Below, one piece after another: positions 1 through 6,438 of a DNA stretch of 6,922 nucleotides (positions within the stretch are counted from its first letter, which is position 1; each line of letters opens with the position of its first letter). The stretch comes from Helicobacteraceae bacterium (GTDB taxonomy: Bacteria > Campylobacterota > Campylobacteria > Campylobacterales > Sulfurimonadaceae). A program made the translations under genes and the position numbers. The notes under the pieces are model-generated. The model did not search any database and had not been told where the DNA came from. It saw only the letters and a list, made by a program, of their open reading frames with translations. The stretch spans positions 1 to 6,922 of the forward strand of contig JALWKG010000065.1 of the NCBI GenBank assembly GCA_027081565.1. The letters run 5' to 3'.

Positions 1-43
1 ATTTACCACCCTTGATTTAAAATTTATGTAGCATACATCACTA

Positions 44-55
44 TAATGTAATGAT
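44..55. repeat. Left arm of a distant 12-bp inverted repeat
   Basis: TAATGTAATGAT here is the exact reverse complement of 624-635. The match continues with AAC (56-58) against GTT (618-620, with T620 counted) if a three-base gap is allowed on the right side. Together the arms bracket almost the whole gene-free region. They could be the eroded ends of an inserted element, or a chance match in AT-rich DNA. No flanking target duplication is visible. Confidence 0.35.
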
Positions 56-210
56 AACGGCCGGGCTGAGCACCGATAAGTCAGACTTCATAAAACAGCT
101 TGCTGGTTTCTGGAGTATGGCTTGGCGTGTGACTCCTGCCAATTGTTGTTCGTAGCGTAGCGGAGAGCGACAATTGGTTGGTGGCACGTTCAGTGCTCAG
201 CCCGGCCGTT
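56..210. repeat. 155-bp structured element closed by an 18-bp perfect inverted repeat
   Basis: Positions 56-73 (AACGGCCGGGCTGAGCAC) pair perfectly with 193-210. Inside are further dyads: AAACAGC/GCTgGTTT (93-109, one bulge), GGAGT/ACTCC (112-116 with 132-136), and CCAATTGT/ACAATTGG (139-146 with 170-177), the last extendable inward through G-U and C-G pairs. The fold would be a long closing helix around several branches. Base composition is far above the flanks. Candidate identities are a small non-autonomous palindromic element (MITE-like), an integron attC-like recombination site, or a structured RNA. An attC is disfavoured because its arms normally carry an extrahelical base and a conserved GTTRRRY box, while these arms are perfect and the box at 208-214 reads GTTGTAC. 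The inverted repeat is certain; what the element is remains open. Confidence 0.7.
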
Positions 211-240
211 GTACGTTTCCGTTGCGCGGAAACGTACAAC
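208..240. repeat. 14-bp perfect hairpin abutting the palindromic element
   Basis: Positions 208-221 (GTTGTACGTTTCCG) pair perfectly with 227-240, leaving the loop TTGCG (222-226). The stem shares its first GTT with the last three bases of the 155-bp element, so the two structures are fused end to end. Neither side is followed by a T-run (TCTTTAAT on the plus side), so it does not look like an intrinsic terminator. It probably belongs to the same mobile or structural element. Confidence 0.7.
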
Positions 241-404
241 TCTTTAATATCGGACATTTTATACACTATAGCCTTAAACTATCAATTATTTGTATCTACA
301 AAATATATCTATAATAAACATAATATTGCAATATTACAGAAATATCTTCTGATAGTATAAAAACAACTACTCTTATTAAAATGGCTCATGTCCTTTTAGC
401 CTGG

Positions 405-471
405 AAAATGCCGTTATTTGGACAAAGTGTCCGGTATTTTGCGTATTTGTAGGAAAAAGGATATTTTGTCC
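405..471. repeat. Cluster of short dyads with GGACA/TGTCC arms
   Basis: GGACAAAGTGTCC (420-432) is a 5-bp dyad with a three-base spacer. A related 13-base dyad, GGATATTTTGTCC (459-471), lies 39 bases downstream, and a lone TGTCC half-site occurs at 389-393. Around the first dyad, AAAATGCC (405-412) can pair with GGTATTTT (433-440). The cluster could be operator-like binding sites or the remains of a hairpin-rich repeat. It lies about 200 bases upstream of the first protease gene, far for a simple operator of that gene. Confidence 0.3.
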
Positions 472-562
472 TGTTAGGAGTTTGAGATGAAATGTAAACT
501 TTTTAATACGTTCGAGACAAAATTAGGTTTATAGACTATAGTTATCTGAGTGCGAAAGCATA

Positions 563-578
563 TGTAGGGTGGATTAAG
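563..578 (+). repeat. Fragment resembling the widespread GTAGGGTGG-type intergenic repeat
   Basis: TGTAGGGTGGATTAAG resembles the left half of a palindromic intergenic repeat common in many bacteria, whose usual continuation is a GCG-containing loop and an AATCCACC-type right arm. Here the sequence passes straight into AT-rich DNA (TAACTTATATTT) and no right arm follows, so it looks like a truncated relic. The resemblance is from memory, not from a search. Confidence 0.3.
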
Positions 579-596
579 TAACTTATATTTTTTCGG

Positions 597-632
597 TGTG
601 CTCTTAATCTCCCACAAGTTATAATCATTACA
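597..632 (+). promoter_or_regulatory. Probable sigma-70 promoter of the first protease gene
   Basis: A perfect TATAAT lies at 620-625, which would place transcription start near 632 and give a leader of about 30 bases before the ATG at 662. No good -35 box is seen at the expected distance (TGTGCT at 597-602), which is normal for Campylobacterota vegetative promoters. The box overlaps the right arm of the distant inverted repeat (624-635), so the promoter may have been supplied by the end of that element. Confidence 0.45.
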
Positions 633-635
633 TTA
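624..635. repeat. Right arm of the distant 12-bp inverted repeat
   Basis: ATCATTACATTA is the exact reverse complement of 44-55. It follows directly on GTTATA, so with a three-base gap the similarity extends to GTT against AAC at 56-58. It overlaps the TATAAT box, and it ends 26 bases before the start codon of the first protease. Confidence 0.35.
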
Positions 636-661
636 CAACTTAACCTCTCAGGCCACATCAT

Positions 662-3445
662 ATGAAACGATCTATCGTACTCTTAGCATTACTGTTCGCT
701 ACATTTTTACAGGCAGGAATGGCGATAGTCCCGGGAGATGAGCAGTACTATAGCAGTGGTGATGAACGTGTGGAGTATATTTATACGGAGCAGAACCGTT
801 ATGGTGCTGAGCAGGCGATGCGGCTGGAACCGTATATCAACTTTTTATACCAACAAAGTTTTGGTTTTAGTATGGACTCTAAGATGTATGTGGGTCTGCC
901 CTCGCAGCAGAATCAGGTCGCCAATGGGTTTTCTACGCAGTACCCTGTCAATATGCAGATAGATTATATGGGTGGAGCACTCTCTGTGGATGTGTCTGCT
1001 ACTACCTCATGGCTAAACTCTCTTCTCTATCATGAGACAGCCCACAACTACCAGATCAACGCCAAGGCGAGTAAGGTTACTCAGAGTATAGATGATGTTT
1101 TGGGAACCTCTTATCTGCTGCTTTGGTTTTTTCCTCTGACCAGCATTCCCAACGTGACCATCAGCTCTTTTCTTTTGGAGGGAAATGCAGTTTTAAATGA
1201 GTCAGTTCATGGTAATGGCGGACGTCTTTACAGTGGACGTTTTAAAGCAGAGAGCATTTTACAGGCTAAAGCGGGACATATCAATGCCCCGTTTTTATAT
1301 AATCAGGACATTGGTACCTTTCCCTATTATGATCGTCACTACATTGTGGGAGGATTTTTCCAGAACTATTTGGCAGAGACCTATGGTCTAAAAAAGGTCA
1401 ACACCTTCTTTTATAATCACTCTAAATCCTGGCTCTGGCCATTTAGGATCAACCATGTGTTTGAGATCACTTTTGGTGTGGACTATGAGACGGCCCTTTC
1501 AGGTTTTGAGAAGTGGTTGTTGGCAAAAGGTGAGGGCTTTGTCAAGGCAGAGGGAAAGGTGCTCGAGACCTCGGCAAAGTTTTCTCCACTAAATGCCAAC
1601 TGTGACAAGATCTTTTTTCTCACCTCCAACGCCTATCAGGCCCCAGAGCAAGTGACACTCTTTAAAAAAGACAAATTTCTCAAAAAAGAGCGCAAAAGCT
1701 TTTTTCAAAATAGACTTATTAACAGTACAGACCGTTACTACACCCAGTCTAGCGGTTTTGTTAGTGCTTCTGAACGTTACATCGGGCTTTATGATGACGA
1801 GGGGCGTTTAAAAGAGGGGAGTGACTCCAAGGTGATCCAAGGCTATCTTCATGGAGGGGTTCCCGTCTACTTCGACATCCCAAGCTCTTTTGATCAGCCG
1901 CAGCTTTATGTAGGAGAGACCTTTTATGCTCAGGTGAACTCCAGTGTTGTGATAGATGTTGATGACAACCTCTACTATTTTGTGCAAGAGGGTAAAACAC
2001 GGACCTTGTTTAAAAACCATACAGCTCTTTACAGTTATGAAAGTTTTTATGGTCTGGTAAGTGATGTAGACTCCACGGGTGCGGTCTATTTTATAGCCAA
2101 CTCTGCAAAAGGAAGTTCACTCTATCGTTACAGGGATCATGAGGTAGTGCGGGTCTCAGCAGCAGACAATGTCATAGATGCCCGTCTGCTTAATGATGAT
2201 GAAGTGCTTTTGGCGGCAGTGGGAGAAGAAAACTATTACTACCTGATCAACCCATTGGTCTCTTTAGCACAGGCACCTTATGAGGAGCGACTCTTTTTTG
2301 AAGACAAAAAAGATGATGTGTTGATGATGGTTCCTGAGAAAGACAGTAGAGAAAATGTCAACTTGGATAACCCCTATTATGCGCCACTGCGAACTGAGTA
2401 TGCGGGAACGGAGTTGGCTTTAGGTGCCGTCAGTAAAAACAAAAAAGTACTGTTGACCTATAATGTCGAGGCTGCCTTTATAGACCCACTGCTGAGCAAC
2501 CGGTATGCACTTTTTTCGCGTCGTGGAGCTGATGAAGTAGGTACAGTCGGAGCCTCATATGACAACAATGCCCACCTACTGAGTTTTGGGGCACGGGTCT
2601 ATGGGGTTTATGATGGAGGTGATGTTGCCAGTTATCATCTTTACAGTGAAGCCAACAACAGTTACAGCAAAGCACTTTACATGCTGCAACAGAAAAACCG
2701 CGACTATGGAGTGAGTGCCTATGGTCTGATCCCTTTTTTAAAAAGAGGGTACGAGCAAGCAACGGTGGCCTTGAAGTACTATCAGGATTATGATGACAAT
2801 GCCCGCTCTCCTTTGGTGTTCAGTCTGGACCTTTCTCATAAAGAACGCTTTTTTCAGGCTATGGAGAACAACTATCTGCAAGCGCTTTCCCTCTTCTCTG
2901 TTTATGACAGGAACGATCTCTCTTATGGAGGAAACTACCGGTTTGAACATGATCTTCCTGAACGCTTTTATATCTCTGCTGCACTTAAGGGTGTACATAG
3001 CGACTATGAAAGAAACACCTTTGAAATCTCATCTGAAAACTATACCCGTGGCGTGAAGTTCGCAAACTTCGAGAGTGCTCTGTTCCAAGATCCTGCTACT
3101 GTTGTGATGCCCTCTTTAGAATACACCCGCTTTGTGAAACAGGCCGTAGTGGCAGAGGTGGGTCTGAAAAAACAGTTTAATGCCACCTTGCTCTTTTTTA
3201 CCTTTCCCTTCTCATTGACACGTGAACTTTTTTATGTGAAACAGAGACACTATAACATTCAAGACTTTGGACAGTCTGGTAGTTGGCGTGAGCACACTAC
3301 ATATAACGAGTCCACAGCAGGCCTCTCTTTAGAGATGTTAGTGATGAACCGTTTGCGGGTACCGATCCATATGGAGTACCTCTATAATGACCATACAAAA
3401 GAAAAAAACAACTTTAGAATGTACATAGGAAAGATCTCATTTTAG
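662..3445 (+). CDS. Secreted gluzincin metallopeptidase with propeller-like and C-terminal outer-membrane barrel regions (copy 1)
   Basis: This 927-residue protein is predicted to be exported and held in the outer membrane as a zinc protease; the substrate is unknown. Residues 1-21 form a signal peptide (MKR, hydrophobic core, then QAGMA before IVPGDE). Residues about 25-300 are the peptidase domain. HETAH (124-128) gives two zinc histidines and the catalytic Glu125, and LLEGNA (Glu173) is the likely third ligand, as in gluzincins. GGFFQNYLAETYG (230-242) matches the helix seen after the active site in peptidase-MA-like domains. Residues about 310-535 contain repeated beta units (NLYYFVQEG, AVYFIANSAKGSSLYRY) typical of a TolB/WD40-like propeller. 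Residues about 572-927 are rich in alternating aromatic strands and end in Phe, the usual signal for outer-membrane assembly. Cys314 is the only cysteine. The Shine-Dalgarno sequence is weak (CAGG at 649-652), but the ATG is fixed by the signal peptide. The domain calls are inferred from motifs. Which side of the membrane the protease faces cannot be told. Confidence 0.88.
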   Translation: MKRSIVLLALLFATFLQAGMAIVPGDEQYYSSGDERVEYIYTEQNRYGAEQAMRLEPYINFLYQQSFGFSMDSKMYVGLPSQQNQVANGFSTQYPVNMQIDYMGGALSVDVSATTSWLNSLLYHETAHNYQINAKASKVTQSIDDVLGTSYLLLWFFPLTSIPNVTISSFLLEGNAVLNESVHGNGGRLYSGRFKAESILQAKAGHINAPFLYNQDIGTFPYYDRHYIVGGFFQNYLAETYGLKKVNTFFYNHSKSWLWPFRINHVFEITFGVDYETALSGFEKWLLAKGEGFVKAEGKVLETSAKFSPLNANCDKIFFLTSNAYQAPEQVTLFKKDKFLKKERKSFFQNRLINSTDRYYTQSSGFVSASERYIGLYDDEGRLKEGSDSKVIQGYLHGGVPVYFDIPSSFDQPQLYVGETFYAQVNSSVVIDVDDNLYYFVQEGKTRTLFKNHTALYSYESFYGLVSDVDSTGAVYFIANSAKGSSLYRYRDHEVVRVSAADNVIDARLLNDDEVLLAAVGEENYYYLINPLVSLAQAPYEERLFFEDKKDDVLMMVPEKDSRENVNLDNPYYAPLRTEYAGTELALGAVSKNKKVLLTYNVEAAFIDPLLSNRYALFSRRGADEVGTVGASYDNNAHLLSFGARVYGVYDGGDVASYHLYSEANNSYSKALYMLQQKNRDYGVSAYGLIPFLKRGYEQATVALKYYQDYDDNARSPLVFSLDLSHKERFFQAMENNYLQALSLFSVYDRNDLSYGGNYRFEHDLPERFYISAALKGVHSDYERNTFEISSENYTRGVKFANFESALFQDPATVVMPSLEYTRFVKQAVVAEVGLKKQFNATLLFFTFPFSLTRELFYVKQRHYNIQDFGQSGSWREHTTYNESTAGLSLEMLVMNRLRVPIHMEYLYNDHTKEKNNFRMYIGKISF

Positions 3446-3563
3446 GGTGTTAAACATAATGAATGTTCAGTATATTCCTGCTACTTGAAACTATTGATGC
3501 AGTTGTATCTATTTTAGAGTTGAGAGATCTCTTTATGTCTCATGGGGTTAATCAATGATTAGG

Positions 3564-3569
3564 TATGAT
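3564..3569 (+). promoter_or_regulatory. Possible -10 element of the second protease gene
   Basis: TATGAT differs from the consensus by one base and would start transcription about 18 bases before the ATG at 3594, giving a short leader that includes the ribosome binding site. No clear -35 box is present at the right distance (CATGGG at 3541-3546). The 148-base spacer after the first gene shows no convincing terminator, so read-through from the upstream promoter is equally possible. Confidence 0.25.
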
Positions 3570-3583
3570 ATTTATAAGATTTT

Positions 3584-3588
3584 AGGAG
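3584..3588 (+). promoter_or_regulatory. Ribosome binding site that fixes the start of the second protease
   Basis: AGGAG lies five bases before the ATG at 3594. The longer in-frame reading from the ATG at 3555 would add 13 residues (MIRYDIYKILGAF) before the signal peptide and has no comparable site, and it would overlap the putative -10 box. Starting at 3594 gives MKKSILL, a standard export leader, aligned with the start of the upstream paralogue. Confidence 0.8.
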
Positions 3589-3593
3589 CATTT

Positions 3594-6395
3594 ATGAAAA
3601 AAAGTATACTGTTGTCTGTTTTATCAGTTTATACACTTTATGCTGGTACAGCTGTTGTCCCAGGAGATGAAAAGTACTTTAAAACCTCTCTGCAAAACCC
3701 TGACATAGAGATGATCTATACTAAACAGAACCGTTATGCTGCCGAGGAGGCGATGGCACTTGAACCGCTGATCCATAAAGAGTATGAAAAGTATTTTGGC
3801 TACCGGCTCGACCAGACTCTTTATGTCGGGATCATCTCTCAGCGCAACCAGATCGCCAATGGTTTTTCAACACAGTACCCATTAAATATGCAGATCAACT
3901 ACATAGGTGGTGCACAATTTCCAGACCACTTTAGCACAACCTCCTGGTTGAACACGCTGCTTTATCACGAGACAGCACATAACTACCAGACCAATGCAAA
4001 AGCGAGTAAGATCTCGAGAGGTTTGAGCAAAGTGTTTGGTAATACGGCTTTACCATTGTTCCCTTTGCCTCTTTTTGTACTTCCTAATGCGGTGTTGACC
4101 TCTTATACCTTGGAGGGTAATGCCGTGCTCAATGAGTCGTGGCACGGCAATGGCGGTCGTCTCTACAGTGGTCGTTTTCAAGCTGAAAGTATTTTGCAGG
4201 CCAAAGCAGGACATATCACACCGCAGTTTTTGTTTAACCAGACGACCCATGAGTTTCCCTTTTATGACAGACACTATGTCGTAGGTGGCTTTTTTCAGCT
4301 CTATTTGGCTGAGCGCTTTGGTCTAGAAAAGACCAACCAGTTTTTCTTTAACCACTCCAAATCCTGGCTCTGGCCATTTAGAACCAACCATATTTACCAG
4401 ATGACCTTTGGGGAGAGTTTTGAAGAGGCCCTCTCTGGTTACAATACATGGCTTCTTAAAAAGGGAGCGCAGTTTGTCGAGGCAGAGGGTGAGGTTGTAG
4501 CACGCTCTTATGCCTTTAGCTCTCTTAACAATAACTGTGACAAGATCTTCTTTTTGACCTCTGATGCGCAGCATGCACCTGAACTCGTTCGTTTTTTTAA
4601 AAAGGACAAGGCGCTAGAGGTTACACGCGAAAGTTATCTGCAAAGCAAGGTTGTCAACAGACATGACCAATATATGACACAGTCAAGTAACTTTACCAAT
4701 CCAACCATGATCGTTCAGGGCCTTTTTGATGAAGATGGTCATGTTGTTGAAGGTACGGAAGGCAAGTTGATACAGGGGTATTTAAAAGATGGTGTTCCTG
4801 TCTATTTTGATGTGAAGTCCTCATTTAAAGAGCCGCAACTCTATGTCGGCGATACTTTTTATGCGAAGGTCAACTCTTCGGTTATTATTGATAAAGATGA
4901 CAACCTCTATTACTTTGTGCAAGAGGGCAAAAAGCGAACACTTTTTAAAAACAAGGAAGCTCTTTACACTTTGAATGATTACTACGGTATCGTCAGTGAT
5001 GTTGATGCTCAGGGGCGTATCTATTTTGTGGCCAATTCTGAAGCAGGAAGTTCACTTTATCGTTTTAATGATGGTGTGGTTGAGCGTGTTACTCAGGCAG
5101 ACAATGTAGTCGAAGCACGTCTGGTGAATGACGATGAGGTGCTGATCGCCGCGATAGGTCAAAAAGATTATTATTATGTGACGCAGAAACTAGACCCGCG
5201 AGAAGCGGTGCCTTTTGAGAGAAAACTTTTTTTTGAAGATGAACCCTATTTTGCCAATGCCTCTTTTGAAAACAGAAAAATGCAAGAGCAGAACCTAAGT
5301 TTAAAAGATGCCTATTATGAACCATTAAACCTCCATTACGCGGGAGGAACTGCAACAGCAGGTTATGGTGAAAAGGCAGGTCAAGATATCTTTACCTACA
5401 GTGTTTCAGCAGACTTTTCAGATCCTCTCTTAAGTAATACCTTTGGTGTTTATGCTGGACAGGGGACAGATGAAAAAGGTCTGGTTGGTGCGCACTATTT
5501 TAATAACGCCCATCTACTTACTTTTGGTGCCGATGTCTATGGTGTTTATAATGAAGGTGATCCCAGTGCATATTATGATTATAATGCGACCACTAACACT
5601 TATAGTAACGAACACAACCTGTCACAAGAGAGTCGTAAGTATGGTTTTAGTGTTGTAGCAGCATTACCGATAATCGCCTCTGGTTACAACCGAGTCTCAC
5701 TACAAGGTAGCTACTATCAGGACTATGACTCTAATGCACGGTCACCTTTTGTTCTCTCCTTGGAGAGTTCTCATGCTGAAGGATATGGTCAGGCGGTCTC
5801 CTATGATTATTTGAACGCACTTTCTATTTATGGAAGTTATGATCGGGGAGATTTAAGTGGTGGTTTTGACTATAGTCTCTCTCACGGTCTGCCATGGAAG
5901 ATGTTTGCCGGTCTCTCTTTACAAGGTACACGCAGTGACTTTAATGCAGATGATGGTGTCTCAACTGTAAGAGATCAGACCAGGGGTGTGAAGTTTACCC
6001 CTTTTCAAAGCCAGATATTTAAAGATGGTGCGACAGTTGTTATGCCGACGTTAGAACATACCCGTTTTGTGCAGCAGGCAGCCGTAGCTGAGGTCAATGC
6101 CCTAAAGCAGTTTGATGGTCGTATCCTGTTTTTTACCTTCCCGCTTTCGTTGACACGAGAAGTGATTTACGCCAAGCATCGCTACTACGATATCCAAGAC
6201 TTTGGTCAGTCTAACGCCTTTAATACCCATACAGTTTACAACGAGACTACAGCAGGATTAAGTCTAGAGTTTTTGATGTTAAACGTTTTGAGTATTCCGC
6301 TCTCTTTTGAGTATATACACAACGACAACATTAAAGACAGTTCCGGAGAGAAGAGCCCTCACAACTTCAGGTTTTTGTTGGGTGGAGCTTTTTAA
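3594..6395 (+). CDS. Secreted gluzincin metallopeptidase with propeller-like and C-terminal outer-membrane barrel regions (copy 2)
   Basis: This 933-residue paralogue of the preceding gene aligns with it from signal peptide to last residue with few gaps. Residues 1-18 or so are the signal peptide (MKKSILLSVL to LYAG). The zinc site is intact: HETAH at 125-129 and Glu174 in TLEGNA. The blocks HGNGGRLYSGRF (184-195) and NHSKSWLWPFR (253-263) are shared with copy 1 and are likely structural or substrate-binding elements of the peptidase domain. The propeller-like section (about 311-535) keeps NLYYFVQEG and RIYFVANSEAGSSLYRF. The linker at about 545-575 and the barrel loops diverge most, while the strands around VVMPTLEHTRFV (815-826) and FFTFPLSLTRE (846-856) are kept. 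The protein ends in GGAF with a terminal Phe. Cys315 is the single cysteine, at the same place as in copy 1. Both copies appear active, and differing barrel loops and linker suggest divergence in surface exposure or specificity. The exact role is unknown. Confidence 0.88.
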   Translation: MKKSILLSVLSVYTLYAGTAVVPGDEKYFKTSLQNPDIEMIYTKQNRYAAEEAMALEPLIHKEYEKYFGYRLDQTLYVGIISQRNQIANGFSTQYPLNMQINYIGGAQFPDHFSTTSWLNTLLYHETAHNYQTNAKASKISRGLSKVFGNTALPLFPLPLFVLPNAVLTSYTLEGNAVLNESWHGNGGRLYSGRFQAESILQAKAGHITPQFLFNQTTHEFPFYDRHYVVGGFFQLYLAERFGLEKTNQFFFNHSKSWLWPFRTNHIYQMTFGESFEEALSGYNTWLLKKGAQFVEAEGEVVARSYAFSSLNNNCDKIFFLTSDAQHAPELVRFFKKDKALEVTRESYLQSKVVNRHDQYMTQSSNFTNPTMIVQGLFDEDGHVVEGTEGKLIQGYLKDGVPVYFDVKSSFKEPQLYVGDTFYAKVNSSVIIDKDDNLYYFVQEGKKRTLFKNKEALYTLNDYYGIVSDVDAQGRIYFVANSEAGSSLYRFNDGVVERVTQADNVVEARLVNDDEVLIAAIGQKDYYYVTQKLDPREAVPFERKLFFEDEPYFANASFENRKMQEQNLSLKDAYYEPLNLHYAGGTATAGYGEKAGQDIFTYSVSADFSDPLLSNTFGVYAGQGTDEKGLVGAHYFNNAHLLTFGADVYGVYNEGDPSAYYDYNATTNTYSNEHNLSQESRKYGFSVVAALPIIASGYNRVSLQGSYYQDYDSNARSPFVLSLESSHAEGYGQAVSYDYLNALSIYGSYDRGDLSGGFDYSLSHGLPWKMFAGLSLQGTRSDFNADDGVSTVRDQTRGVKFTPFQSQIFKDGATVVMPTLEHTRFVQQAAVAEVNALKQFDGRILFFTFPLSLTREVIYAKHRYYDIQDFGQSNAFNTHTVYNETTAGLSLEFLMLNVLSIPLSFEYIHNDNIKDSSGEKSPHNFRFLLGGAF

Positions 6396-6396
6396 C

Positions 6397-6438
6397 ACTG
6401 CTATTTTAAGAGTAAGCAGTTCTTGAGGATTACTCCTC
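6397..6438. terminator. Weak hairpins between convergent genes, possible terminator
   Basis: ACTGCT (6397-6402) pairs with AGCAGT (6415-6420) around a 12-base loop, starting one base after the stop codon of the second protease. A second small dyad, GAGGA/TCCTC (6425-6429 with 6434-6438), overlaps the end of the ankyrin gene and is followed by only three T on the plus strand. Neither has a proper U-tract, so intrinsic termination would be weak. The spacer between the two stop codons is 34 bases. Confidence 0.3.

Larger units (their letters stand above)
1..661. other. Gene-free upstream region carrying a GC-rich structured island
   Basis: I see no convincing protein gene here. Open frames across 81-360 exist on both strands, but they run through the inverted repeats and their translations have no recognisable composition or motif. 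The stretch holds, in order: an AT-rich edge, a GC-rich palindromic island (56-240), a very AT-rich block (241-360, 25 G+C of 120 bases), a block with repeated TGTCC/GGACA dyads (389-471), a short ORF with a ribosome-binding-like AGGAG (476-534), a GTAGGGTGG-type repeat fragment (563-578), and a TATAAT promoter element (620-625) for the downstream protease gene. The mosaic composition suggests past insertion and decay rather than a simple promoter region. Confidence 0.75.

Noticed and set aside
56..210. Integron attC site
   Set aside because: The arms are perfectly complementary with no extrahelical base, the GTTRRRY box is not matched (GTTGTAC), the span is longer than typical, and no integrase or cassette array is in view. 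Kept only as an alternative.
81..266. 61-codon minus-strand ORF
   Set aside because: It reads through the palindromic element; the open frame is a by-product of the repeat and has no recognisable protein features.
178..360. 60-codon plus-strand ORF beginning at a TTG
   Set aside because: It crosses the perfect hairpin and then very AT-rich DNA, has no ribosome binding site, and its translation shows no motif or family resemblance.
1..661. CRISPR array or tRNA gene in the gene-free region
   Set aside because: No regularly spaced direct repeats are present, and no cloverleaf with a TTCGA-type T arm and CCA end could be made out.
1761..2998. Several antisense and out-of-frame ORFs of 70-94 codons inside the protease genes
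   Set aside because: They are shadows of the long coding frames, and their translations (rich in His, Cys and Arg clusters) show no domain or export signal.
3523..3532. AGAGATCTCT palindrome in the spacer between the proteases
   Set aside because: A 10-bp palindrome without a loop or T-run is neither a terminator nor a convincing operator on its own.
3555..3593. Upstream ATG start for the second protease
   Set aside because: It would place 13 residues before a canonical signal peptide. The AGGAG at 3584-3588 points to the ATG at 3594, which also matches the start of the paralogue.
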